64,000 nucleotides of DNA. It comes from Poa pratensis (lineage: Eukaryota; Streptophyta; Magnoliopsida; Poales; Poaceae). The stretch is from the NCBI GenBank assembly GCA_947311845.1, contig CAMZMU010000041.1, forward strand, positions 117,392,796-117,456,795. Direction: 5' to 3'. The notes under the pieces are model-generated. The model ran no database searches. It saw only the letters and a program-made list of their open reading frames with translations, and had not been told where the DNA came from. Position 1 is the first letter of the stretch, and the number at the start of each line of letters is the position of its first letter. The position numbers were made by a program, and so were the translations under genes. This document shows positions 55,664 through 64,000 of the stretch, piece after piece.

Positions 55664-57793
55664 ACTCCCCACAAGCTTAGCTTATTGCTTGTCCTCAAGC
55701 AATTCAGTTAACAACTGAGTGCGATAAAAGAAACTTTTATGAACACGTTTGCTTCATATGATGTATACATACTTACTATATGATCAAACTTAGGCAATTC
55801 ATAATAGGAACTATGCAAAGAATGATACTTAGTAGCTATGCAAATCATGAAAAGATACCAACATACTAAGAATAAATAACATAATATACGTCTATCCGCA
55901 TGAATTGCAATGTTCGTAATAAGATATGACAAAATGGTATCTCGCTTGCCTTTATTTGTAGAGCAAAACATAAATGCCAAGGCACCTCTGAAGTTCAAGT
56001 GAAGACTAGATATAAAGATATCAAAGATAAGAGCATCATAGTTATACCTCAATTAACCGTATTCTGGGACAAGCACATTACACTAAGAATGACAGTTATG
56101 CTCTCGAGGAAATGCTCAAAGAAAGGATGTGACTCAACATAAAAATAAAAGATTGGCCCTTCGCAGAGGGAAGCAGGGATTTAACATGTGCTAGAGCTTT
56201 TTATTTTAAAACAGAAGTAAAAATGTTTTGGGAGGTGGTTGTTCCTGTCAACGAATCAGTAATATAGTTCTTGTTATCTTCCATACTAAACAAGTTGAGA
56301 GCGGTTCCGAGTTATTGATATTAGGCATTTATAGCATGCACTTTTATATAGCATGACACTCCTCCCAACCTTTGCTTTCACAAACCATGGCTAACCGAAT
56401 CCTCGGGTGCCTGCCAACAATCACATACCATGGAGGAGTGCCTATTTTATTTTACCTTTTAGATGTTATAATGGTCTAACCAGCTCTTTGCAAAATTAAT
56501 GACGAGCAGATGAAGCATGCAAGTCGGGAACTTAATTTAGTATGGAAGATAACAAACCCAACTACTACGTCCTCATGAGCTAAAAACAGTGTCACAAAAT
56601 GAGAAGTATTTTGAAGGTTTTAAAGGTAGCACATGAAAATTTACTTGGAATGGTTCGAAATACCATGCATAGGAATTTATAGTGGACTCTTTGGGATAAC
56701 TTGGTTTTTAGGGATTTGGATGCACGAGCAGCATTCCCGCTCAGTACAAGTGAAGGCTAGCAATAGACTGGGAAGCGACAACCAAGAGAGCAATAACTGT
56801 CATAATCATACTTGCGACAGAATAAAATTAACGGAGGCATAAAAATGATACTAAAACTCTGAGGCAAAATAGATCATCAAGGCTTAATTGACTTTTGTTT
56901 TTCAGTCATAAACATGCATGAGCATGTGCCAAGTCGATTCAAGTAAATCATTCAGAGGAGGATACCACCCTGCCATACCGTTTTACGAATAGAACAATGC
57001 ATGCAAATATCTATATGACATATTATTCAATATTAGCAAATTGGTACTGATCATAAGAAGACATGAACTACTAAGCAATCATTAAATAACATAACCACTA
57101 CCATGACAGCTAAGCATGTTCATATGAGTAGGTATATTTACAAAAATGAAAAACAAATAGAGTTCATACCAGCCTTTTACCACATCCGGATTGTCGTATA
57201 TCATCATCATTGCTTTTCACTTGTGTGCTTGAATGATATGAAATGATAACCAAGCCCCAAGTGGAGTCACGGAAATTGTCGAACTCTGAAACAACTATAC
57301 AAAACAGAAGAAGAACAACAAATATTTTTGGTTTTTCGATTTAGAGCAAGCATGGAAAGAAACAAACAAGTAAAGCAAAATCTTTTTGGATTTTTTGAAT
57401 ATTGAACCGAAATGAAAAAGATAAAGTAAACTAGTGCTACAAGTACAAACGAAGAAAGAAAGAGAAATAAAGGAAATATTTTTGGTCTTTTGGGGTTTTG
57501 TGAAAGTAAAACGAATACAAGAAACAACAGTGAAAAAGAAAGAAACAAACTGAAACATGGATATACAAAGTACCGACATGATATGAATATGATAAAATGA
57601 GTGAGCTGTCGGTGTCGGCGTACCTCCCCCCAAGCTTAGGCTTTTGGCCTAAGTGGGAGATCTATCATCATGGCTGGGAACTCCATCCTGGCGGATCATA
57701 TCTAGCATGATCGTAATCCGAATCCCGTGGAGAAGAAGGAGTTGAAGCTCCATAGTCAAAATACTGATATGAAGAGCTCGCTGTGTCGAAAGG
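55664..57793. other. Element A internal 3' region, non-coding
   Basis: AT-rich sequence between the env-like ORF and the 3' LTR, with no supported frame. It carries the block CCCTTCGCAGAGGGAAGCAG (about 56158) that is shared with element B. Confidence 0.6.
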
Positions 57794-58773
57794 CTAGGTG
57801 AAATCTTCCTCAGGTTCCCTTCCCTCATCGTCCGCACGAGGGCCGTGCTCCTCCAAGTATGCGTCAAGGTCATCCTCTGAGAATGACCATCCTTGCCTGA
57901 CATCAAGGTTAAACAAAAGAGGTGCAGGCAAACAGACTATGCGTTCAGAGTTTTTAGTTCTCCACCTAGACTTCTTGACAAAAACCAATTCGTAGGATAG
58001 ATTATCAATGGTGGACCAGTGGGAAACAAATTTATGGCTTATCATAGAGTTAAAATCAAGTCTCTCCTTAGGAAGCTGAATATCAAGATGATGTGGTCCT
58101 ACACCATGCATGGCTAATAAACGGGAAGCAATAAGACCACCACAAACCCCTCCTTTTTCACGGTTAGTGGAAAGACGAAATGCTATCATAGCCCCAAGTT
58201 ATAAGTTCTATCGCGCTTCAAGGCAGCAGAGAGAAATACCAAGTCATAAACAAATAATTTACTTGCATTTTTCCTGGCTAGAACACATTTACCAATGTAA
58301 TGGGCAAAATATCGAATAGACGGGAGTTGGATGTTTCGAATTTTACCACTTTCGGCCGTCAAACCTCTTCCTTGGCAGATTTCCGAGTAAAGGTCTTGTA
58401 GATGTTTAGGTTGACCTCTAATCCTCTCGTGAGATCCCCAGTATGGTACCTTAATAGCTGCACAAAAATCATGAAGGGGCAAATCGACAGCTTTATTGTA
58501 GATGTTATAATGAACCATGGGAATAGGCAAGGTCCAACTGAATCTAAAATTCTGCACCACAGACATAGTCAGCTTTGCATATTGATCTGGTTCATCAGCA
58601 ACAAAATGTTCTAACCCTGCATTAGAAATTAGGGTGTTGAAATCCTGCAAGATTCCTGCAGCAGTCATAAAATTGTAACATGGATAAATAGAGGGGAACA
58701 CGGAGTCTTCACGGTTGACCCCCATGACTTCTTGCACCTCTAATTCTTCAAAATTAAGTTGGTTTCCATCCAT
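57794..58773 (-). pseudogene. Element A env-position ORF (plant retroelement ORF of unknown function), one frameshift
   Basis: The ATG at 58773 opens MDGNQLNFEELEVQEVMGVN, then SVFPSIYPCYNFMTAAGILQ, NYIYNKAVDLPLHDFCAAI-like text and GKIRNIQLPSIRYFAHYIGK. The frame stops at 58186, and the next collinear part (GGVCGGLIASRLLAMHG ... CLPAPLLFNLDVRQG) is in another frame down to 57794, so about one base is lost or gained near 58190. Proteins of this kind are common in Triticeae Athila-like elements in the env position; no transmembrane segments are evident here. Role unknown. Confidence 0.6.
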
Positions 58774-59562
58774 CTTCTTTTTCTGAAATTTTTAAACAAA
58801 CCTCATAAAAAGTGATTTTGGAGTGATTAATTCAAGGGAAACACTATAGAGACTTGCTAGGGGACTAAACATGCATCAAAACTAGTTAATTAAGCAAAGA
58901 ACAAGCATGCAAGCTCTCATAACATGTCACCTACAGTACCAAAATACTCAAGATATACACAACTAAACAAAATTCTACTTGGATAATCGGAGGAGTCACA
59001 TACCGGAGAGCAATTGATCCAAATATCAGCAGCAAAGATGGGCTGAGCAAGGAGATCGAAAATCCGAGCAAGAACAGCAAGAACTCAAGTTTTGAACAAC
59101 GGTGGAGTGTGTGGTCGGGAGAGAGAAAGGAGTGGGAGGTGGCTGAGTAAGTGGAGGGCCAGGTGGGCCCCACACCATGCCAGGGCGCGGGCAAGCCCCT
59201 GCCGCGCCGAGGGGCGTGTGGTGGCCTGGTGGGTCCCCCTGGTCATCCTCAGGTACTCCCACGTTCCATTTTAAAAACTAGGATTTGTAGAATTTTTTTC
59301 AGAATTTTTTGAAAACTTTTATTTCTGACATTTTCTGGGTGTTTTAAATAATGAAAACTAGGTAAAAACAAAATTATGTAAAGACTAAACATCACTAAAA
59401 CTTTGCAATTACAGTAGCAAAACAGTAGGTAAAACAAGGAGGGAAAGAAAAATGTTGTTTAACAGTTTTATGCACTTAAAACATATTTGTTAACAAGGTT
59501 GATCAAGTCTTGCCACCAAATATATTTTATATGACATAAGAGAATTAAACCACATGAAACAA
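58774..59562. other. Element A junction where pol should be
   Basis: Only 0.8 kb separates protease from the env-like ORF; a full pol would need about 2.5-3 kb. The piece 59100-59240 is GC-rich and contains CAGGGCGCGGGC...GCCGCGCCGAGGGG, a weakened copy of the LTR hairpin. No RT or integrase motif is seen in any frame. Confidence 0.6.
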
Positions 59563-60147
59563 TCATTTTACCTTAAATTGTATAGCTATAGATCCAATCA
59601 TAATATTTTGAAATCCTTCATGAGGGTCATATATAGGGCAATCAATACTTCCCACTTTGATAGTTCTAAAATTAGCAATTGTATTCACTCCAAATAACTT
59701 GTCCAGCTTCTTGGGAAAATAAACAGTATGCTCTTTGTCATTAACATTGAAAGTTACTTTTCCTTTGTTGCAATCAATAACAGCCCCTGCAGTGTTAAGA
59801 AAAGGTCTCCCAAGAATAATAGACATATTATCATCTTCAGGCATTTCAAGCACAACAAAATCAGTTAAAATTAAGCAATTATTAGCCACTTGAACAGGAA
59901 CATCTTCACATATACCAACAGGAACAGCAGTAGATTTATCGGCCATTTGTAAAGATATATCAGTTGGTATCAATTTATCCAAATAAAGCCTCTTGTAAAG
60001 AGAAAAAGGCATGACACTTACTCCTGCCCCTAAATCACATAGAGCAGTTCTAACATAATTATTTTTGATAGAGCAAGGAATAGTTGGTATACCCGGATCT
60101 CCAAGCTTCTTTGGAACCTTACCATTGAAAGAATAATTAGCAAGCAT
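59563..60147 (-). pseudogene. Element A retropepsin (aspartic protease) domain
   Basis: The frame contains GDPGIPTIPCSI, then the active-site strand ALCDLGAGVSVMPFSLYKRL with the D-x-G-A signature of retroviral-type aspartic proteases, a flap region, and MSIILGRPFLNTAGAVID (I-L-G-R-P-F-L, the second hallmark). In life it would cleave the gag-pol precursor. It is open from 60147, but the upstream gag-protease linker (60150-60345, NKFCDWMKPLFLQIPL) is in other frames, so the polyprotein is broken. Confidence 0.8.
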
Positions 60148-62262
60148 AGTAGAAATTTCTTCATTAGGAATCTTTCTTTTGTTAGAGACAATATCTTCAT
60201 ATATTTCGAATAAGGAGGCAACTTAATAGCATCAGTCAGAGGAATTTGCAAAAACAAAGGTTTCATCCAATCGCAAAATTTATTATAATGCTCCTCTTCC
60301 TTAGATTTGTGTTTCTTATTAGGAAAAGGCATTTGCTTTTGCACCCAAGGTTCTCTTTCATTACCATGTTTCTTAGCAATAAAATCTTCTTTAGTGTACT
60401 TTTTGTTTTTAGAATGCTTTTCAGGTTCCTCTTCACTTTCCTCTTTATCAGAGCATCGTTCTTATCCTTATCATTGTTATGTTCATTACCACTTTCAGTT
60501 TCAGCATCAGAGATAGATATACTATTGGGATCATTAACATGTTCATTTTCTTTAATGGGTTCAGGAGATTCTTCAACATGTTTATGTTTCTTCTTCTTTT
60601 TTTCTTAGAAGGAGTACTAGTTTCGTTAGCTAGTTGAGAATCTTGCTCAATTCTTTTAGGATGTCCTTCAGGATACAAAGGATCCTGAGTGGAAGCACCA
60701 CCTCTAGTTGCTATACCAAAAGCATGTTTATCATTATTTCTAGAAGCATTAACTAGCAAATCCTTTTGCACCTTAGTCAATTGTTCTATTTGAGTTTGAA
60801 CCATATGAAAATGCTTAATAAGTATTTTAACATCATTAGCAGTTCTTTCCAAAACATCATGCAAATTACTGATAACATGAGAATTTTCTAACAGGCTATT
60901 TTGTATTCTCATATTGAAATTATCTTGCTTAACGATAAAATTATCAAATTCATCTAAGCATTGATCAGGAGGTTTAGAATAAGGGATATCCCTATCATCA
61001 AAGTGTTGGAGAGAGTGTACCTCGACCGTGGATGGGTGAGGAATTGGCTTACACAATTCTTCTATAGGTGGCAGATTTTTCACATCTTCAGATTTAATAC
61101 CTTTCTCCTTAAGAGATTTCTTGGCTTCTCTCATTTCTTCATCATTTAGTTCAAGAATTCCTCTTTTCCTTGGTGTGGGTACCGGAGTTGGTTCAGGCAT
61201 GGTCCAATCATCATGATTTTGACTTATTTTAGCCATTAATTCCTCGGCATCTGGAGTTCTTTTCCTGAAAACACAGCCAGCACAACTATCCAGGTATGTC
61301 CTAGATTCAACAGTTAGTCCATTATAGAATATATCAAGAAGTTCATTTTTAGCTAGTTGATGTCCAGGCCGAGCTCTAATTAAAGAGCAAAACCTTGCCC
61401 AAGATTCAGGCATTTTCTCTTCTTTTAATTGTTTAAAGTTAAAGATTTTCTGTAAAGCAGCATGTTGAGCACTAGCAGGAAAATATTTCTGAAAGAAGAC
61501 ATTAACCAACCCCATAGGACTCTCAATAGATCCAGGAGATAAATTATTAAACCAAGTTTTAGCTTCATCTTTCAATGAGAAAGGAAAATTTTAGTAACAA
61601 AGTAACTGCGTTTCTTAATATCATCAGAAAACAAGCTACTTAGAGTAGAAAGAGTATTCATATGATCTACACACTTTCATTTTCAGTACCTCGAAAGGGT
61701 TCTTTCTCAGCAATAGATATAAGCGACAAGTCCACAGAGAAATCATAATCTTTATCTTGTATATTTATGGGAGATGTAGCAAACTTAGCATCAGGAGAAA
61801 GTTTATAATTAACACACGTCTTTGAAGAAGATTTTTAATAGCATTAACATCTTTAGAAGAATCACAATTTATGTATTCTTCAATAAATTCATCATCAAGT
61901 TCAACATAAGTTTCCTCGAGATCATCACTAGGATGTTCTCTCGACCCAGGTGTATAAGCAGGTGTAATAGGAGTTTCATCAGGTGTTTCAGCATTTTCAA
62001 TTTGTCTAGATTTAGCAATTGTAGCATCTAGAAAAGGACCTAGTGAACCACTTTCATCAAGCACAGTAGAAGCATCATCAAATTCATCAGAAATATTTTC
62101 AGATTCAGCAGAAGTAGCAGTACGTGAAGCATGTATATGTGGTGGTGTAACAAGTTTACTCATAACAGACGGTGAATCAAGAGCAAAAGAGGTGCTCAGA
62201 GTTGTACCTCTCCTTGTAGTGGATGGCAATATAGGGACCTTCTCATCACGAGGTTTACCCAT
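60148..62262 (-). pseudogene. Element A gag, frameshifted
   Basis: It starts at the ATG at 62262 (MGKPRDEKVPILPSTTRR), with a long acidic Ser/Thr/Asp-rich N-terminus. A frame break lies near 61810. The core then has AKTWFNNLSPGSI, VNVFFQKYFPA, FNFKQLKEEKMPESWARFC and NGLTVESRTYLDSCAGC, the retrotransposon gag fold (PF03732 type). Its C-terminal part contains ATRGGASTQDPLYPEGHPKR, usual for Athila-like gag. Further frame changes occur near 61680, 61590 and 60450-60610. No zinc knuckle is seen. As a capsid-type protein it would package the element RNA; here it is inactive. Confidence 0.8.
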
Positions 62263-62321
62263 GATGAATAAATTGCAGCGAACAATATCACTTTCAGGTG
62301 AGCTTATAAATAAAGCTATGC

Positions 62322-62339
62322 TCCCCGGCAACGGCGCCA
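62322..62339 (-). promoter_or_regulatory. Element A primer-binding site (tRNA-Asp)
   Basis: TCCCCGGCAACGGCGCCA equals the 3' end of plant tRNA-Asp(GUC). The complement on the minus strand primes reverse transcription, 11 bp from the LTR edge at 62351. Confidence 0.88.
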
Positions 62340-62350
62340 GAAAATAGTCT

Positions 62351-63717
62351 TGATGACCCACAAGTATAGGGGATCGCAACAGTCTTCGAGGGAAGTAAAA
62401 CCCAAATTTATTGATTCGACACAAGGGGAGCCAAAGAATATTTATAAGCCTTGACAGATGAATTGTCAGTTCAGCTGCACCTGGAAATAGACTTGCTCGA
62501 CACAGTTTATCAGTAGCAACAGTTTTATGATAGTAGCAGTAGTGAAATAATAGCAGCAGTGAAATAAAGACAGCAGTAGTAATTGAAGTAGACAGCAGAT
62601 TAAAATACTGTAGGCATAGGGATGGATGAACGGGCGTTGCATGGATGGGATAGTTCATGAAATAGTCATACATAGGGCAATTGCAGGTAGATAATAAAGC
62701 ATCCAAGTAATAATTAATCATAGGCATGTGTTCCGTATTTAGTCGTACGTGCTCGCAATGAGAAACTTGCACAACATCTATTGTCCTACCAGCCCGTTTG
62801 CAGCGGGGCCTCAAGGGAATCTACTGGTAATTAAGGTGCTCCTTTTAATAAAGCACCGGAGCAAAGCATTAACACTCCGTGAACACATGTGATCCTCAAG
62901 TCGCAGCCATCCCCTCCGGTTATCCCAATTTCTGTCACTTTGGGGCCTCGGGTTCCGGACAATGACGTGTGTATACAACTTGTAGATATGATCCAAAACA
63001 ATAATTATTCTCATGATACAATAACATGTTCAGATCTGAAATCATGGCACTCGGGCCCTAAGTGTCAAGCATTAAGTATAACAAGTTGCAACAATGACAT
63101 AAAGTACTAATAATGGATACTAGGCACCATGCCCTAACAATCTTACATCTATTACATGAACGATCTCATCCAATCCCTACCATCCCCTTCAGCCTACAGC
63201 GGGGAATTACTCACACATGGATGGGGGAAGTATGGTTGGTCGATGGAGAGGCGGCGGTGATGATGATGACGATGATCTCCTCCAATTCCCCGTCACGGCA
63301 GGGTGCCAGAACGGAGTTTCTGATCCCCGAACTAGGGTTTTCGGTGGCGGCGGAGCTCTGGAGTGTTTCTGGAAAAAGCGTCGATCCCCCCGTGCGTTTT
63401 TAGGTCAGGGGCAATATGTAGTCCAAAGGGCGTCGCCAGGGGCCACACGAGGCGGCCTCCCCATGCCTCGGCGCGGGCCCACTTCTGCCGCGCCGAGGGG
63501 TGGTGTGGAGCCCTCGTGCTCCGTCTCCGCTTCATCTTCTAGCTCTGTGGGTCTTCTGGAAAAATAAGACTTATGAAATTTTTCGGGAATTTTCCCGAAA
63601 CTTTGACTTTCTGCACAAAAACAAGACGCCAGGGCAATTCTGCTGAAAATAGCGTTAGTCCGTGTTAGTTTCATTAAAATCACACAAATTAGAGGTAAAA
63701 TAACAGCAAAAGTGTTC
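62351..63717 (-). repeat. Element A right (5') LTR, outer end truncated
   Basis: 1367 bp matching the left LTR (1387 bp without B). It stops at AAAGTGTTC, about 27 bp short of the GGACGTATCA end, and runs straight into unrelated GC-rich DNA. No copy of the left flank GCCGT is found. The GC hairpin is at 63466-63498. Confidence 0.88.
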
Positions 63718-64000
63718 AAATCACCCATCGTCTTCGGCTCCCTCTCCTTCGCGTCGCCCTCCCTGGTGCCGATGCCGCCGTCTCTGTCGCCGGCCCGCCT
63801 CCTGTGCTTTGGCGACGAGGATTTCGTCCTTGGCTCCCATTATGCGGGGACGGTAGCCGTGGTCAACAGGGACAACGACGACTGTCCGCTCCGGCCGTGC
63901 GACGCCTCCAGAGCATCGTGGTGGGCTCGTTGCTGCTGGACACGCCATCTCCCACGGTGTGCGAGGGGGATGCCTTTCTTCCTAGGCGGCAAGGATGCCC
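63718..64000. other. GC-rich flank with an open plus-strand frame, no gene named
   Basis: The plus strand reads in one frame SPIVFGSLSFASPSLVPMPP, LLCFGDEDFVLGSHYAGTVA and so on to the window edge. It could be part of an exon or a GC-rich repeat. No domain is recognised and the sequence is cut at 64000. Confidence 0.25.

Larger units (their letters stand above)
35767..63717 (-). mobile_element. Element A: Athila-like Ty3/gypsy LTR retrotransposon, non-autonomous, host of two nested insertions
   Basis: Its LTRs start, on the plus strand, TGATGACCCA at 35767 and 62351. The left one ends GGACGTATCA at 55663 after interruption by element B. On the minus strand the order is 5' LTR (right), a primer-binding site for tRNA-Asp, gag, protease, an env-like ORF, a purine tract and the 3' LTR (left). 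No reverse transcriptase, RNase H or integrase can be found between protease (ends 59563) and the env-like start (58773). The internal region is 6.7 kb without B and C. Several frameshifts show that it is dead. The LTRs differ more than those of B or C, consistent with its being the oldest layer. Confidence 0.88.

Noticed and set aside
62351..62814. Upstream extension of the gag frame into the LTR
   Set aside because: The frame is open across the primer-binding site by chance; the gag start is the ATG at 62262.

Overview
The window is nuclear DNA of a grass, most likely a wheat/barley relative (Triticeae). This is inferred from two tRNA-derived SINEs of the Au type, CACTA transposons with TGCCGACGG subterminal motifs, grass-type Stowaway and hAT elements, and nested LTR retrotransposons whose primer-binding sites match tRNA-Asp and initiator tRNA-Met. 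There is nothing bacterial in it. Most of the 64 kb is transposable-element sequence; only three host-type genes are visible, all between about 19 and 34.5 kb.

Layout. (1) 1-5721: right part of a CACTA element whose left end lies outside the window. It carries a degraded tnpA-like gene and an array of ~350-bp tandem repeats. (2) 5722-7757: old spacer with a LINE RNase H remnant and a Stowaway MITE. (3) 7758-17904: a complete second CACTA element (10,147 bp, TSD CGA). It has a spliced, apparently intact TNP2-type transposase (1191 aa), a stub of tnpA, an AP2/ERF-like ORF, an 83-bp-arm hairpin and its own ~354-bp tandem array. (4) 17905-19134: LINE remnant and a small inverted-repeat element. 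(5) 19275-19949: an intronless gene for a 224-aa protein with four W-centred repeats and a C-terminal PNRC-like SPxPSxLPxP motif; a hAT-type element sits 6 bp after its stop codon. (6) 20600-28000: a graveyard of retroposon, LINE, SINE and foldback/MITE copies, ending in a GC-rich hAT element and a 34-G homopolymer. (7) 28490-32453: a five-exon CRIB-RhoGAP (ROP GTPase-activating protein) gene with a premature TAG and a 1-bp frameshift in exon 1. (8) 33617-34446: an intronless FANTASTIC FOUR-like gene with one internal frameshift. (9) 35767-63717: a three-level nest of LTR retrotransposons, all on the minus strand. Element A (Athila-like, gag-protease-env-like, no RT or integrase) contains element B in its left LTR (TSD GACAC), and B contains element C in its right LTR (TSD TCTAG; 4.39-kb LTRs, a LARD). 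(10) 63718-64000: GC-rich flank.

How it works together. The RopGAP would switch off ROP GTPases at the plasma membrane, and the FAF-like protein belongs to a family that modulates meristem/shoot growth. The two are adjacent and on the same strand, and both look broken as sequenced, either through real decay or through base-level sequence errors. The CACTA elements resemble maize En/Spm in layout: in both, the acceptor exon that starts tnpA also supplies the stop codon of the TNP2 product, which suggests alternative splicing of one transcript. The LTR nest is made almost wholly of non-autonomous elements that would depend on partners elsewhere in the genome.
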